From Symbiodinium natans (lineage: Eukaryota > Sar > Dinophyceae > Suessiales > Symbiodiniaceae), in contig CAJNDS010002232.1 in NCBI GenBank assembly GCA_905221605.1, positions 126,246-190,245 on the forward strand: a stretch of DNA of 64,000 nucleotides, given 5' to 3'. A program made the position numbers and the translations under genes. Below the pieces are notes generated by a model. It ran no database searches and was not told the origin of the DNA. It worked only from the letters and a program-made list of their open reading frames with translations. This document shows, piece by piece, positions 31,535 to 41,281 of the stretch. Numbering within the stretch: the first letter of the stretch is position 1; each line of letters starts with the position of its first letter.

Positions 31535-33109
31535 GGGGGATGGGATTACAGAGGAGGGGGGGTGGGGTGCCAAGACTGTGCATATTGAGCTTGGGACCTG
31601 GGCAAATGAAATGGATGCTCACACCATCGAACTTTGGTACCCTAAAGCCTAAACCCTAAACCCTAAACCCTAAACCCCAAACCCTAAACCCTAAACCCTA
31701 AACCCTAAACCCTGGGTTGCCACTGGGCAGGCCCTGCCGAGGCTGGTCGCAGAGCGTTCAACAAAAGAACTGCAAAGCCTTATCTACGTCAGGGGCTGAG
31801 TACCCTAGCCCAAAAACGATAAACCTTCATATTAAAGTAGAGTGTTCTCGATAGCCAAGAAGGTTAAAAGGTTACCTACCCAGTCCCTAAAAAAAAAACT
31901 TCAAGTCCAAGGCCCCAGGGGACGAAACGAACCCTAGGGTTTGTTTTCCTTAATAGGGATCATAGTACTATCGGGCAAATATGACGCCAATTTTCGGGTT
32001 CATGTATACCTGAATAGGAATTATAGTAGCGCCCGAAGCCCTGCCCTGAACCCTAAACCAAAACCCTAAACCCTAAACCCCAATTTTCAAGTTCATTTGG
32101 CCCCCAAGAATGACTTTGGCCACGCCTCGGCTTGTCGGCGCAGCACAAGCGCGTGGAGCTGCCGCAATGCCAGCAAGACCGCTAGCTTCCTCCAAACCGT
32201 CGAGGGGTAGGGTTTAGGGGTTTAGGGTTTAGGGTTTAAGGTTTGATCCCGGAGTTTTGGGGCTCTTTGGGAAAGAAGCCTAGATCATGAAGGGCATTTT
32301 GCGCCCAAAATCCCCTCCCAAAACCCCCAAAACCCGCAAATGGGGGGTTTACGATATTAGGGGGGCCTTCTTGAGGTCCTCAGCATAAGGGGGATCCTAC
32401 CATTTGTGGGTCGATTTTGGGGGTCCCCCTATCTCCTAAACTCCCAAATCTCCCAAAACCCCAAACCTCAGAGGTTTCTTGCCTGAAGTGGTGTGGTGCA
32501 GGATTCTAGACGCCTCTAGGTAGAAACTACGATCATATTCCTTGAAGCCCTAAACCCTACTGGTACAACCTGAAAGCCCCAAGGCCAACCAAAAGGCTCT
32601 AAAACCCTAAAGTCCCAAACCCTAAAGTCCTAACCCTAAAGCCCCCAAAACCCTAAAAACCCTGAAACCCTGAAAGCTCACAAGCCACGGAGACAGGTGG
32701 TGGCCGCCTGGGCGGCCACGCCAGGCCACGGGTGGACTTTAGGGACAAATGAGCCCTAAGAGGGTGGAATTTTAGACCCAAGAGTAACATAGAAATACAA
32801 ACGGTGCCCTTTTTGGTTTCAACGGGAGCCTAAACCCCAAATGAAAGGTCATAAGGGCCTACTCTGGGTCAACTTTGGGGCAGATTTGCACCCCCAAGGG
32901 AGAACCACCAGGGCTTAGAGTTTCAGTCTCCTGTTCAAGAAGGCCTCAAGCCCTATATCGAAGCGCAGAGAAAGAACGCCAACCTAGCTCAGCACCCAGA
33001 CCTCTCCATCCCACGCAAGTCCTAGACCCTGTCGCGCTAAGACCCAAAAGCCCTGATCCTGAACCCAGGGCCCAGTAAACTGCCAGACCCAAGCCCTGGA
33101 CAAAGAAAT
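31535..33109. other. Array mosaic with chimeric MITE B and duplicated pieces
   Basis: C-strand array at 31645-31715. A chimeric family B element is listed at 31918-32104. A family D copy lies at 32342-32412. The 32560-32680 area is degenerate C-strand array (CCCTAAAGTCC variants). The 32860-33110 area is open on the plus strand without recognisable motifs. Confidence 0.45.
31918..32104. mobile_element. MITE family B, chimeric copy with internal telomere-like repeats
   Basis: Begins GGGGACGAAACGAACCC and ends TTCATTTGGCCCCC like other family B copies. It contains two partial interiors (CCTTAATAGGGATCATAGTA and a second ATAGGAATTATAGTA), and a CCCTAAA-like stretch (32040-32081) sits immediately before the CCCCAATTTT of the right terminus. 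It probably arose by recombination or nested insertion. Confidence 0.55.
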
Positions 33110-33195
33110 CTAGGGTTTAGGGTTTAGGGTTTAGGGTTTAGGGTTTAGGGTTTAGGGTTTAGGGTTTAGGGTTTAGGGTTTAGGGTTTAGGGTTT
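33110..33195 (+). repeat. TTTAGGG array, perfect
   Basis: About 12 perfect TTTAGGG units. At 33295-33430 a higher-order C-strand repeat follows (about 29 bp, CCCTAAACCCCAATAGCC / CCCAATCGCC), in five copies. Confidence 0.87.
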
Positions 33196-33527
33196 AATCC
33201 TGAACGGACTCGGGGTCCGGGGCTTGTACGTCGTAGCTTGATCCAAGGCTCCTTTTCTGTGGAGGTTGGGGGCCGAGACACTCAAATTTTTCGTCCCCTA
33301 AACCCTAGACCCTAAACCCCAATAGCCCTAAACCCTAAACCCCAATCGCCCTAAACCCTAAACCCCAATAGCCCTAAACCCTAAACCCCAATCGCCCTAA
33401 ACCCTAAACCCCAATAGCCCTAAACCCTAGGAGCCCTAAACACCCATTTTCAGAGGCTCGCCGTCGTCCTACGAGCGAAGACGCAGGAACTACGGCATGA
33501 AACTGGCGCATGAGCCGCGGCTTCCTT

Positions 33528-33668
33528 GGGGACCCGATGAACCCTAACATTGGGGGCCATATACCCTAAACCCTAAACCCTAAACCCTAAACCCTAAACC
33601 CTGTATACCACTATAAGTCCTGTTAAGGTACGTGAACCCTGAACCCTCTTAGGGTTCATGTCGTCCCC
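33528..33668 (-). mobile_element. MITE family B copy interrupted by a CCCTAAA array
   Basis: Inverted termini GGGGACCCGATGAACCC and GGGTTCATGTCGTCCCC match the 103-bp copies at 50481-50583 and 55637-55739 along the whole length. After the shared TATACCCT this copy carries about five CCCTAAA units (to about 33602) and then resumes with TATACCA. The length excess over the other copies (141 versus 103 bp) equals the array. Confidence 0.8.
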
Positions 33669-36172
33669 GAGGTTAGCACCCTGAACCCTAGGGCGCAGGG
33701 TTCGCCACCCTCAGTCCCAGGGTTCATGGTCCACGAATCTACAGTTCTTCTAGGGCTTCCTTGAGGTTTAGGGTATAGGGTCAGGGGTTTGGGGTTAGGG
33801 CTCTTAGGGTTTAGGGCTCAGGGTTTAGGGTTTACTTCCACACTTCAACCCCCCTCAGCTTGAGAGACTCTTTTCGGGTGGTTTGAGGGAAAGCCCAGTC
33901 ATTGGGGGTTTGGGCTTGGGGGGGGGCTTTGGGGGGGGGGGGGGGGGGGCTGTTGGGGGGGGGCTTGGGGGGGGGGGGGGGGGGGGGGCTTGGGGGGGCT
34001 GTGGGGGGGGGGCTTGGGGGGGGGGGTGGGGGGGGGGGGGGTGGGTGGGGGGGGGGGGGGGGGGGGGGTGGGGGGGCTGCTGGGGTCTAGGGGTGGTGTA
34101 GGCCGATCCTTCAGTTTTGAATTTAACCACATATAGTTGTCGAGCTTCTAAGGGCGTTACAACGCTCGGTGTGGGCCCGATTAGCTCATGGTCGGAACAG
34201 CGCTCGAAACTGAACTACCCCTAGAGGGTCCATGTTTGCCACAATAGGTATCATTAACAAACAAATTAAACCTGCTAAACCGAAACCAGGAAAAAGCTCT
34301 ACAAACCTCAAATTCAAACCTGGACTTTCACGCACTGAGCCCAACTGCGACCCCTTAGGACGCATGCGCTTCCTTGGCTACCGTTTAATAAGTGAGTCCC
34401 TGAACCTAAAGCCCTACAGCCCTAAACCTAAAACCCTAAAACCCTAAACCCTAAACCCTAAACCCCAAAACCCTGAACCCGTAAACTGCAGGTTTGGCAG
34501 GCTTACAGATTTCGTGAGTGTGCAATGGCAAGTTGCCTTGCCCCACCACACGACGCCACAAACACAACGCCTAAATGACAGCAACCCTGAAACCCAAATG
34601 AACCCTAAACCCCAACCAGCAATCAAACGCCTGAAATCAATACCCTAAACCCCAACTATGACAGTCCTAAACCCTTGCACCTAAATCAAACACAGGTAAC
34701 AAAAAAACAGCCCAAATCCCTACAAGCCTAAACCCTAACCCTGACCCCTAAACCCTAAACCCTAACCCTAACCCTAAATACAGCAACACCTCTCTCTCCA
34801 CTTTTTCAAGTGCCGAGATCCACGCATCTCCAGTTCTGCCTGGCACAAACTCCCCGCACCTTGCAGCTCTAAAACCTCCTATACCGCCTATCCCCTAAAA
34901 AAACCCCTAAACCTAAACCCCCTAAACCCTCGGGATTTAGGATGAAGATTTCAGGGACGCATTCCTGAGAAACCCCAGTGCTGGTCCTGGTCAGTTACGT
35001 ACCGCTAACACCCCAATTTTGAAGGGAAATCATATTTCCTCCTCACCACATGCTCCAGGAAGAGTCAGGGTTTAAAGGTTTAAAAGGTTTAAAGGTCTAC
35101 TGTTTTAAGGTTTTCAAAGGTTTTTCAAGGGTGTAAAGGGTTTACAGGGTTTTAAGGGTTTTTGTCAAAAAATGGTTTAAAGGGTTTAAAGGGTTTAAAG
35201 GTTTAAATGTTTCACAGTGGTTTAAGGGTGTGTAGGATTCAGATTAGTATACGGGTCTTGCCACAATGTGAAGGACTTGCCAGCAATCTGGGCGTTGCAG
35301 TGCAGGCAGACTTTTCCTGTTGTCTCAGCGTCTGACATTGATTATAGATTGTCACTCCCCAGACCCCATCTTGGAAACCCACCCGTAAACCTAAACCCGA
35401 AACCTATACCAAACTTAAGCTGGGAGCACGCCTCCTTTCACTTAGCCTTGGGCCTCCCATAGCTAACACTTCGTCACATATCCATGCACCGAATAGTATG
35501 GGGTTCTCCGGTGGGCTCAGGGGTTTAGGGTTTTAGGGTTAGGGTTTAGGGGCCTATAAGTAACCATGCCCAAAACGGCACGTCCAGGACGAGGCAACGA
35601 CACTTGATACTCAAAAGATGGTAAACATCTGGCTCAAGTTTTTCCGAACCCCCAATGCATCTAGTATCAATAGTTTTATGTTCATATATGTCTATATATT
35701 TATTATATTATAATATATTACTCTACATATTATATTATAAGGTAATAATAGTATATTTATTACATTATCTTAATATTATATTATATTATTTCATTCTACT
35801 ATATACCTATATATTACTGAGATTAATTGCATTTACATTATAATATATATTATATTACATTAACATTCTACTATAATATATCACATTTATATTATATTAC
35901 ATATAATAGCATATGCTCCGCCCCCCCCCCCCGCTTGTCCCTATAAAAAACCTTCGTAAAAAACGATTAGAAGTGACATGCCTGGTTATGCCACCATTTC
36001 CTGTTCTGGGCCCACGTCTAACCAGAATGTGAAAAAAAACCTGTAACGTGACACGTGTGTGTTTACATTAACTTGCACATCCACATGAAAAAACACGGAA
36101 AAACCACGAACATGCATTTAGTGAACATGTTTGGTGAATGATTTGCAGAGGACGGGCCGATAGAACACAGAA
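33669..36172. other. Array mosaic, poly-G block and AT-rich tract
   Basis: Includes G-strand array at 33770-33835, the G-rich block listed at 33900-34085, degenerate C-strand arrays at 34400-34480 and 34720-34775, a GGTTTAAAG variant array at 35065-35230, and an AT-rich TATATTATA tract at 35690-35915 whose ORF (Tyr/Leu/Ile only) is compositional. No gene is supported. Confidence 0.5.
33900..34085 (+). repeat. G-rich low-complexity block (G-quadruplex prone)
   Basis: About 185 bp in which nearly every base is G, punctuated by CTT, CTGT and T, e.g. GGGCTTGGGGGG repeated. Gly-rich and Pro-rich ORFs on the two strands are artefacts of composition. Confidence 0.85.
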
Positions 36173-36800
36173 TTGTATTCAAAAGCACTTTTTTGGTTTT
36201 GCCAAATTTGCAAAAAAATAAGACAAAAACAACAAATATTCAAACCATGGCAGCCAATTGACCAGTTTGGTTTTGGGTTTCACTTTTTCCCTGGCCTCAA
36301 AAAACCAAAAAAAATCTGGTCTGCTTTTTGGATTTTCCACTCAAAATCCAAAAAAAACCGTGTTTTTTTGGATTTCAGTGCTCCTGGGCCTCCTGAAACC
36401 CAAAAACACATGTTTTTTTTGATTTTCACTGGTTGTTTTGTTGGATTTTTCAAACTCGAATACAACAACCTCGTGCTTTTTTTTGGATTTTCAACCCCAC
36501 CCCCGGCGAGTAAATCCAAAAAACACAATGTTTTTTTTTGGGTTTTTTTTTTTTGCCAAAAAACCAAAAAAAACTCGAAAAACCAAAAAAACCCAAAACA
36601 GCGGTGTCCCCCTTCCATGGTTTTGGTTTTTGGCTTTTTTGGTTTTGGACTTTTGTGCAAATTTTCGCAAAAAATTCTTCTAAGTATAACCGCATGTGTA
36701 TTGTAAAAAAGTGGGTTTCTTCTCATGTGACTGCATTGACACCACACAGAGCAAAACACAAACACACCCACCATTTTCGCTTAATTAATTGAGATTCAGC
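36173..36800. repeat. Homopolymer-rich T/A segment with repeated TTTTTTTGGATTTTC
   Basis: At least six occurrences of T7-9 followed by GGATTTTC-like sequence are interleaved with complementary AAAATCCAAAAAA stretches, so the segment can fold into several hairpins. Open frames exist on both strands but consist of Phe, Lys, Pro and Gln from homopolymers and are not called. Confidence 0.6.
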
Positions 36801-36944
36801 CTATTCGGTTGTAGGCGTGGCGTTAACCTGTAAAGTTCACATATGCCTTATACGATGAAAACTTAGAGCGTGATGTCTTTGGGGATGGGCGTCTAATATC
36901 CGCCGACCCCTCTTTTAGAGCGTGGAAGGTCAGTTGAAGACCAT

Positions 36945-37930
36945 TTGCCCTCATGCCCACACCCCCCTCCCTACCCCTCTCCTCGAACCTCACCCGTACC
37001 CCTTAGGGGCTCCAGCGCGATGCCCCCCCACCTCCCCCCTCACCCTTACACTTGGAAATGGAAATTGTGTTTAGGGCTCCAGTGCATGCCCCTGACACCC
37101 CCCTCCCCCCCCCCCCCCCCCCCCCGCCCCCCCCACCACTGCCCCCCCGGCCCCCCCTCCCCCCCCCCTTCTCACCCCATGGTTGCCGCATCCCCCACCC
37201 CGCCTCCCTCACCCTTACCCCCCCACCTAATCACCCCCACACCTGACCTTTTACTTAGAAATGAAAGGGTCCGGTGTTAGGGCCACGCACCGACCCCTAC
37301 CCCCCACCTCACCCCTACCCCTTGCCTTTTACTTGAAATAAGTGTTTGAGGCTCCATGCATGCCCGCCCCCGCCCCCCCCCCCCGCCGCCCCCCCGCCCC
37401 CCCGCCCCCCCCTCCCCCCCCCCCCCCCCCCCCCGCCCACCTGCCCACCCCGCCCACCCCGCCCACCCCGCCCACTGCCCTCACCCCGTCGCCTCTGCCC
37501 CCAACCTTGCCCCCCCCGCTACCCCTACCCCTGACTTTTATGGTGTCAGGGGTTTTAGGGCATGCCCGACCCCTTGCCTTTTACTTGGAAATGAATGTTT
37601 GAGGGGCCCTCAAACACTTCATTTCCAAGTAAAAGGCAAGGGGTCCAAACCCTGACCACTTCATTTCCAAGTAAAAGGTCAGGGGTAGGGGTGAGGTGGG
37701 GGGGTAAGGGGTGAGGGCGGGGGGGGTTAGGGGGCAGAGGCCAAGTTGGGGGCAGTGGGAGGGCAAACAGGGGCCGGAAAAGGCATGGTGCATGCCCGGA
37801 CCCCCCGCCGCCCCGCCCCACCTTCACCCCTTCACCTGCATGCCCGGACCCCCCCCGTCCCCCCCGCCATCACCGCTTACCCCCCACCTCACCCCGGTTC
37901 GGCTCTCCTGGTTAAGGGGGTTGAGGGTTT
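36945..37930. repeat. Mirrored C-rich/G-rich low-complexity region with palindromic centre
   Basis: The left half is C-rich on the plus strand with a spaced unit TTTTACTTGGAAATGAA...TGTTTGAGGGCTCCA...CATGCCC (near 37045, 37250, 37328 and 37578). The centre, 37568-37645, is a nearly perfect 78-bp palindrome. The right half begins with the same unit on the opposite strand and turns G-rich. The Pro-rich and Gly-rich ORFs are compositional. Confidence 0.7.
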
Positions 37931-39536
37931 AGTAGTTTGGGGTTTAAGGGTTCAGGGTTTCGAGTTTAAGGTGTGAGGTTTAGGGTTTAAGGTTGCGTGC
38001 CAACTCCCTGCGCGTGAACTCAATGTTTCGCCCCCCCTGAACTCTAGAACCTATGGATATATGTAAGCGCAATGTAGGGGGTGTTTGTGTAAACCCTAGG
38101 GCCTCCTGTCGGGGTCGGCGGCATTTAGCCATTAAATAAAAAGTAATATTAAAAGAAATTAATTTTAAGAGAGGGTTTCTTAGGGTGTGTTTCTGAGGAC
38201 GTGGGCCTGCAATTCAAAAGTCTAATTAGACTTAATGATGAGTGTATATTGCCCTTCTGAGGAAGCATATTTGCTTACTGCTTGGGTGGTTCTTCAGCGA
38301 ATATTGGATGCAAACCCAACAACAAGGCACGAGCCCAATCAACCCAGAAGGCAAGCTCAGTGCCGTTCTAGTCCTTGCCCAAAAACTCCCAGAACATGAT
38401 ATGGAGGTTTACAAAAAAAAAACGGGACCCTTGCTCTAGACCCACCAAATAGTAGGGATTCCTTCATAATAAGGGTCCCAATAAGGTACCCGGAATTTCG
38501 GAAACCCCCATATCCTTCCTAAGGTGTCCTCTGAAGTTAGAGGCAGCTACAGGTTTAGCTCCGGGCTTGCAAAAGGTTTCCATAAGCCCTAGACCTTAGG
38601 CCCTAAACCCTAAAACCCTAAACCCTAAAACCCTAAACCCTAAACCCCAAACCCCAAAACCCCAAACCAGCCCTGAACTCTCATACCCAGGGCGTGAAGC
38701 GCCAAGGCACTGCAGGAACGGAAAAAAGCGCAAAGCAAAGCGAACACCTGGAGGCTTAGCGTTTAACCATCAACTCGAAACCCTCAACCCTCAAACCCTA
38801 GCCCTAAACCCTAAACCCTAAACCCTAAACCCTAAACCCGAAACCCTAAACCCTAAACCCTAACCCCCTAAACCCTAAACCCTAAACCCTAAACCCTAAA
38901 TGCCCCAAACCCTAATCCCCTCAAGCCGAGGTCCAGCCTCGTCCTCCAGACATGGCTGTTTCTCAGCCCAGAGAAATCATGCACAGGCCGGCTTTTGGCT
39001 TGGGGTACACAGGGCAACAGGGAAGCTTAGGGTTTAGGGTTTAGGGTTTGGGGTTTGGGGTTTGGGGTTTCGGGTTCAGGGCTTAGGGTTGAGAGTGTCC
39101 TCCTGTGCCGCAACTCTCAAGACAGCCATTCTCGTTCGCCCGAGACCCGAGAGGTTCGTGGGTACATATACGTAGGGTTATAAGTAGGGCAACTATGGTT
39201 CCAACCCAACTCAAGATACTTGTAACCCTACGTCTAGGTACAAGTAAACTGCCAAGTGAACCCGAAAGGCAGAGCGAGTACCCTGAACCGGCCGCTGCAA
39301 CAGGCTCCAGCAAAGCCCAGCAAGCAGGATATTGGGCCCTAAAGGTTTCCAAACCCTAAGCCCTAAACTCTAAATCCTAAACTAAACCCTAAACACTAAA
39401 CCTTAGCAATGGAGAAAGATGTGAAAGAGTGGAGGAAAGACAATGCCCTTAGGGAAGTCCATCATGGACAAGGCTTTCATGAAATCCGTTTTAGCCGATC
39501 TGCAAGGATCACACACTTTGTTTATGTGCAAGCTTG

Positions 39537-39651
39537 GGGTTTAGGGTTTAGGGTTTAGGGTTTAGGGTTTAGGGTTTAGGGTTTAGGGTTTAGGGTTTAG
39601 GGTTTAGGGTTTAGGGTTTAGGGTTTAGGGTTTAGGGTTTAGGGTTTAGGG
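39537..39651 (+). repeat. TTTAGGG array, perfect
   Basis: About 16 perfect units, directly followed by a MITE A copy. Confidence 0.88.
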
Positions 39652-39666
39652 CTACTGGCAATCCCT

Positions 39667-39780
39667 TACTTGGAGGTTCATGGGTACTTACAAGTAGGGC
39701 TCGAAGCAGGGTAACTGTGCTTCTAACCTCATTTAGGGTACTTGGAGCCCTACCTCTATGTACCCATGAACCTTCAAGTA
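39667..39780. mobile_element. MITE family A copy
   Basis: 114 bp, with left end TACTTGGAGGTTCATGGG and right end CCCATGAACCTTCAAGTA (one mismatch). The interior includes TACTTACAAGTAGGGCT and its mirrored AGCCCTACCTCTATGTA. Confidence 0.72.
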
Positions 39781-40706
39781 ACCCTAAACCCTGCACAGTA
39801 ACCTAAACCCGAAAACCTAGAGTCAGCACCCGGATAGTCTGGTTCACGCGTCTCTACGCCAGCCTGGCATGAGTCTAGGCAGATGCGGCAAAATGAAAAG
39901 CAGCAGTTGGCTGGCAGGGTTTGGGTTTAGAGTTTAGGGTTTAGGGTTTAGGGTTCAGGGTTGAGGGTTCAGGGTTTAGGGTTCAGGGTTCAGGGTTTAG
40001 GGTTTAGGGTTTAGGGTTTAGGGTTCAGGGTTCTGAGTTGGGGGAGCGCAATTTTAACTCGGAACCCGAAACCCATAAAAGGAGCAGAGGGCATGGGATG
40101 AGTGGGCTCAGTTGTGGTGGGCTTGCTCAGACCGGACTTTAGAGGACAGGTTAAAGCCCCAAACTCTGAACCTCCCTAGGCCGTAAATCCTAAACCCTAA
40201 ACCCTAAACCCCAAACCCTAAACCCTAAACCCTAAACCCTAAACCCTAAACGTCTTTGCGTTTTCCGGGCTTAGGGGTGCTGGCTTCCGGGGCTTGGGGC
40301 CTTGGGGCTACCAGGCTCGTTTCAGGCTTCGGACAAACATGTGCAGAGTGTCAGTGACCCCAGCCCAAACACCTCTAGGGTTTAGGGTTTAGGGTTTAGG
40401 GTTTAGGGTTTGGGGCTTGGGGCTTGGGGCTTGGGGTTTGGGATCTATATGGGGTCCAAAGGGTACCCTAAACATAAACCCTAAACTCCAACATGAGGTA
40501 ATTAGGGCCCCAACCACAACGCCAACTCGCGCTCTTCCGTGTTCATATGTGTCCGTTGAGAAAGAAAGTGAAACCCTTGCGGGTGCCAAGTATGAGATTC
40601 TGGCAGCATGGCCGTGCCCGGGTGCTACTACTTGCTTAAAGAGCCCCCCCCAAAGAATAAACACGCTCTTCCTTATAAGGATAGCTGTGGGATTATTATC
40701 CTTTAT

Positions 40707-40900
40707 AACAACAAACCGTTCGAAGAAGCAGCACAAAGCCTATGTGAGAGAGCGAGCAGGTGAGCCTCGATCTTTTCCACCTGCTTCCTCGCTCAGTGGC
40801 AGTTTTGTCTGCTTCTGTCATTCGTCCGATAACTCGGACCTGTGATGTCACCTCGTTTCTTCGATCATTCGATCGATTTCCTAGGGGAGCCGACCTTTCC
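40707..40900 (-). repeat. B2 terminal repeat (194 bp)
   Basis: Identical to 41088-41281. On the plus strand it begins AACAACAAACCGTTCG and ends GAGCCGACCTTTCC. It forms the 3' end of the element in its own orientation. Confidence 0.92.
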
Positions 40901-40955
40901 GGCTTCCCCGCAGACAAAGGAAGCAGAGGAAAATTGCAAAGAGGGTGGGAGGGTG

Positions 40956-41087
40956 GGCGAAGTAAATCGATGTGGCCGAGGCTATAGCCAAATCGGCCAC
41001 GGTTTCTATTTCGAAGCAAGGGACAACGAACGAACAAAAGAGAATCTCACTCGACGTTGTTACTGCGGACAACAAGTAGTCCTACGA
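40956..41087 (-). repeat. A2 internal repeat (132 bp)
   Basis: Identical to 46883-47014. It lies immediately against B1 (junction CCTACGA|AACAAC on the plus strand). In split-direct-repeat elements this junction is thought to guide completion and circularisation. It contains a small inverted pair GTGGCCGA...TCGGCCAC. Confidence 0.92.
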
Positions 41088-41281
41088 AACAACAAACCGT
41101 TCGAAGAAGCAGCACAAAGCCTATGTGAGAGAGCGAGCAGGTGAGCCTCGATCTTTTCCACCTGCTTCCTCGCTCAGTGGCAGTTTTGTCTGCTTCTGTC
41201 ATTCGTCCGATAACTCGGACCTGTGATGTCACCTCGTTTCTTCGATCATTCGATCGATTTCCTAGGGGAGCCGACCTTTCC
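41088..41281 (-). repeat. B1 internal repeat (194 bp)
   Basis: Identical to B2. The last 20 bp (41262-41281) encode the C-terminus and stop codon of ORF2, so the repeat overlaps coding sequence. Confidence 0.92.

Larger units (their letters stand above)
37931..40706. other. Array mosaic flanking the retroelement
   Basis: C-strand arrays lie at 38597-38665, 38770-38915 and 40184-40250. G-strand arrays lie at 39018-39090, 39537-39651, 39917-40034 and 40379-40425. A family D element lies at 38448-38518, a MITE A at 39667-39780 and a diverged relative at 39149-39247. The last 250 bp before 40707 are unique and end ...GGATTATTATCCTTTAT. Confidence 0.5.

Noticed and set aside
33855-34132. Pro-rich and Gly-rich ORFs on opposite strands
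   Set aside because: Purely a consequence of the near-pure G/C tract.
36173-36774. Overlapping ORFs of 177 and 164 codons
   Set aside because: Composition is Phe/Lys/Gln from T and A runs on both strands, without any motif.
36945-37932. Pro-rich ORFs in the C-rich region
   Set aside because: Three frames are open simultaneously in C-runs. No coding signal beyond composition.
40707-41087. Interpretation of the element as an LTR retrotransposon with 381-bp LTRs
   Set aside because: The other end carries only the 132-bp A part, and a B copy sits internally next to the coding region. This fits split direct repeats better than two LTRs.
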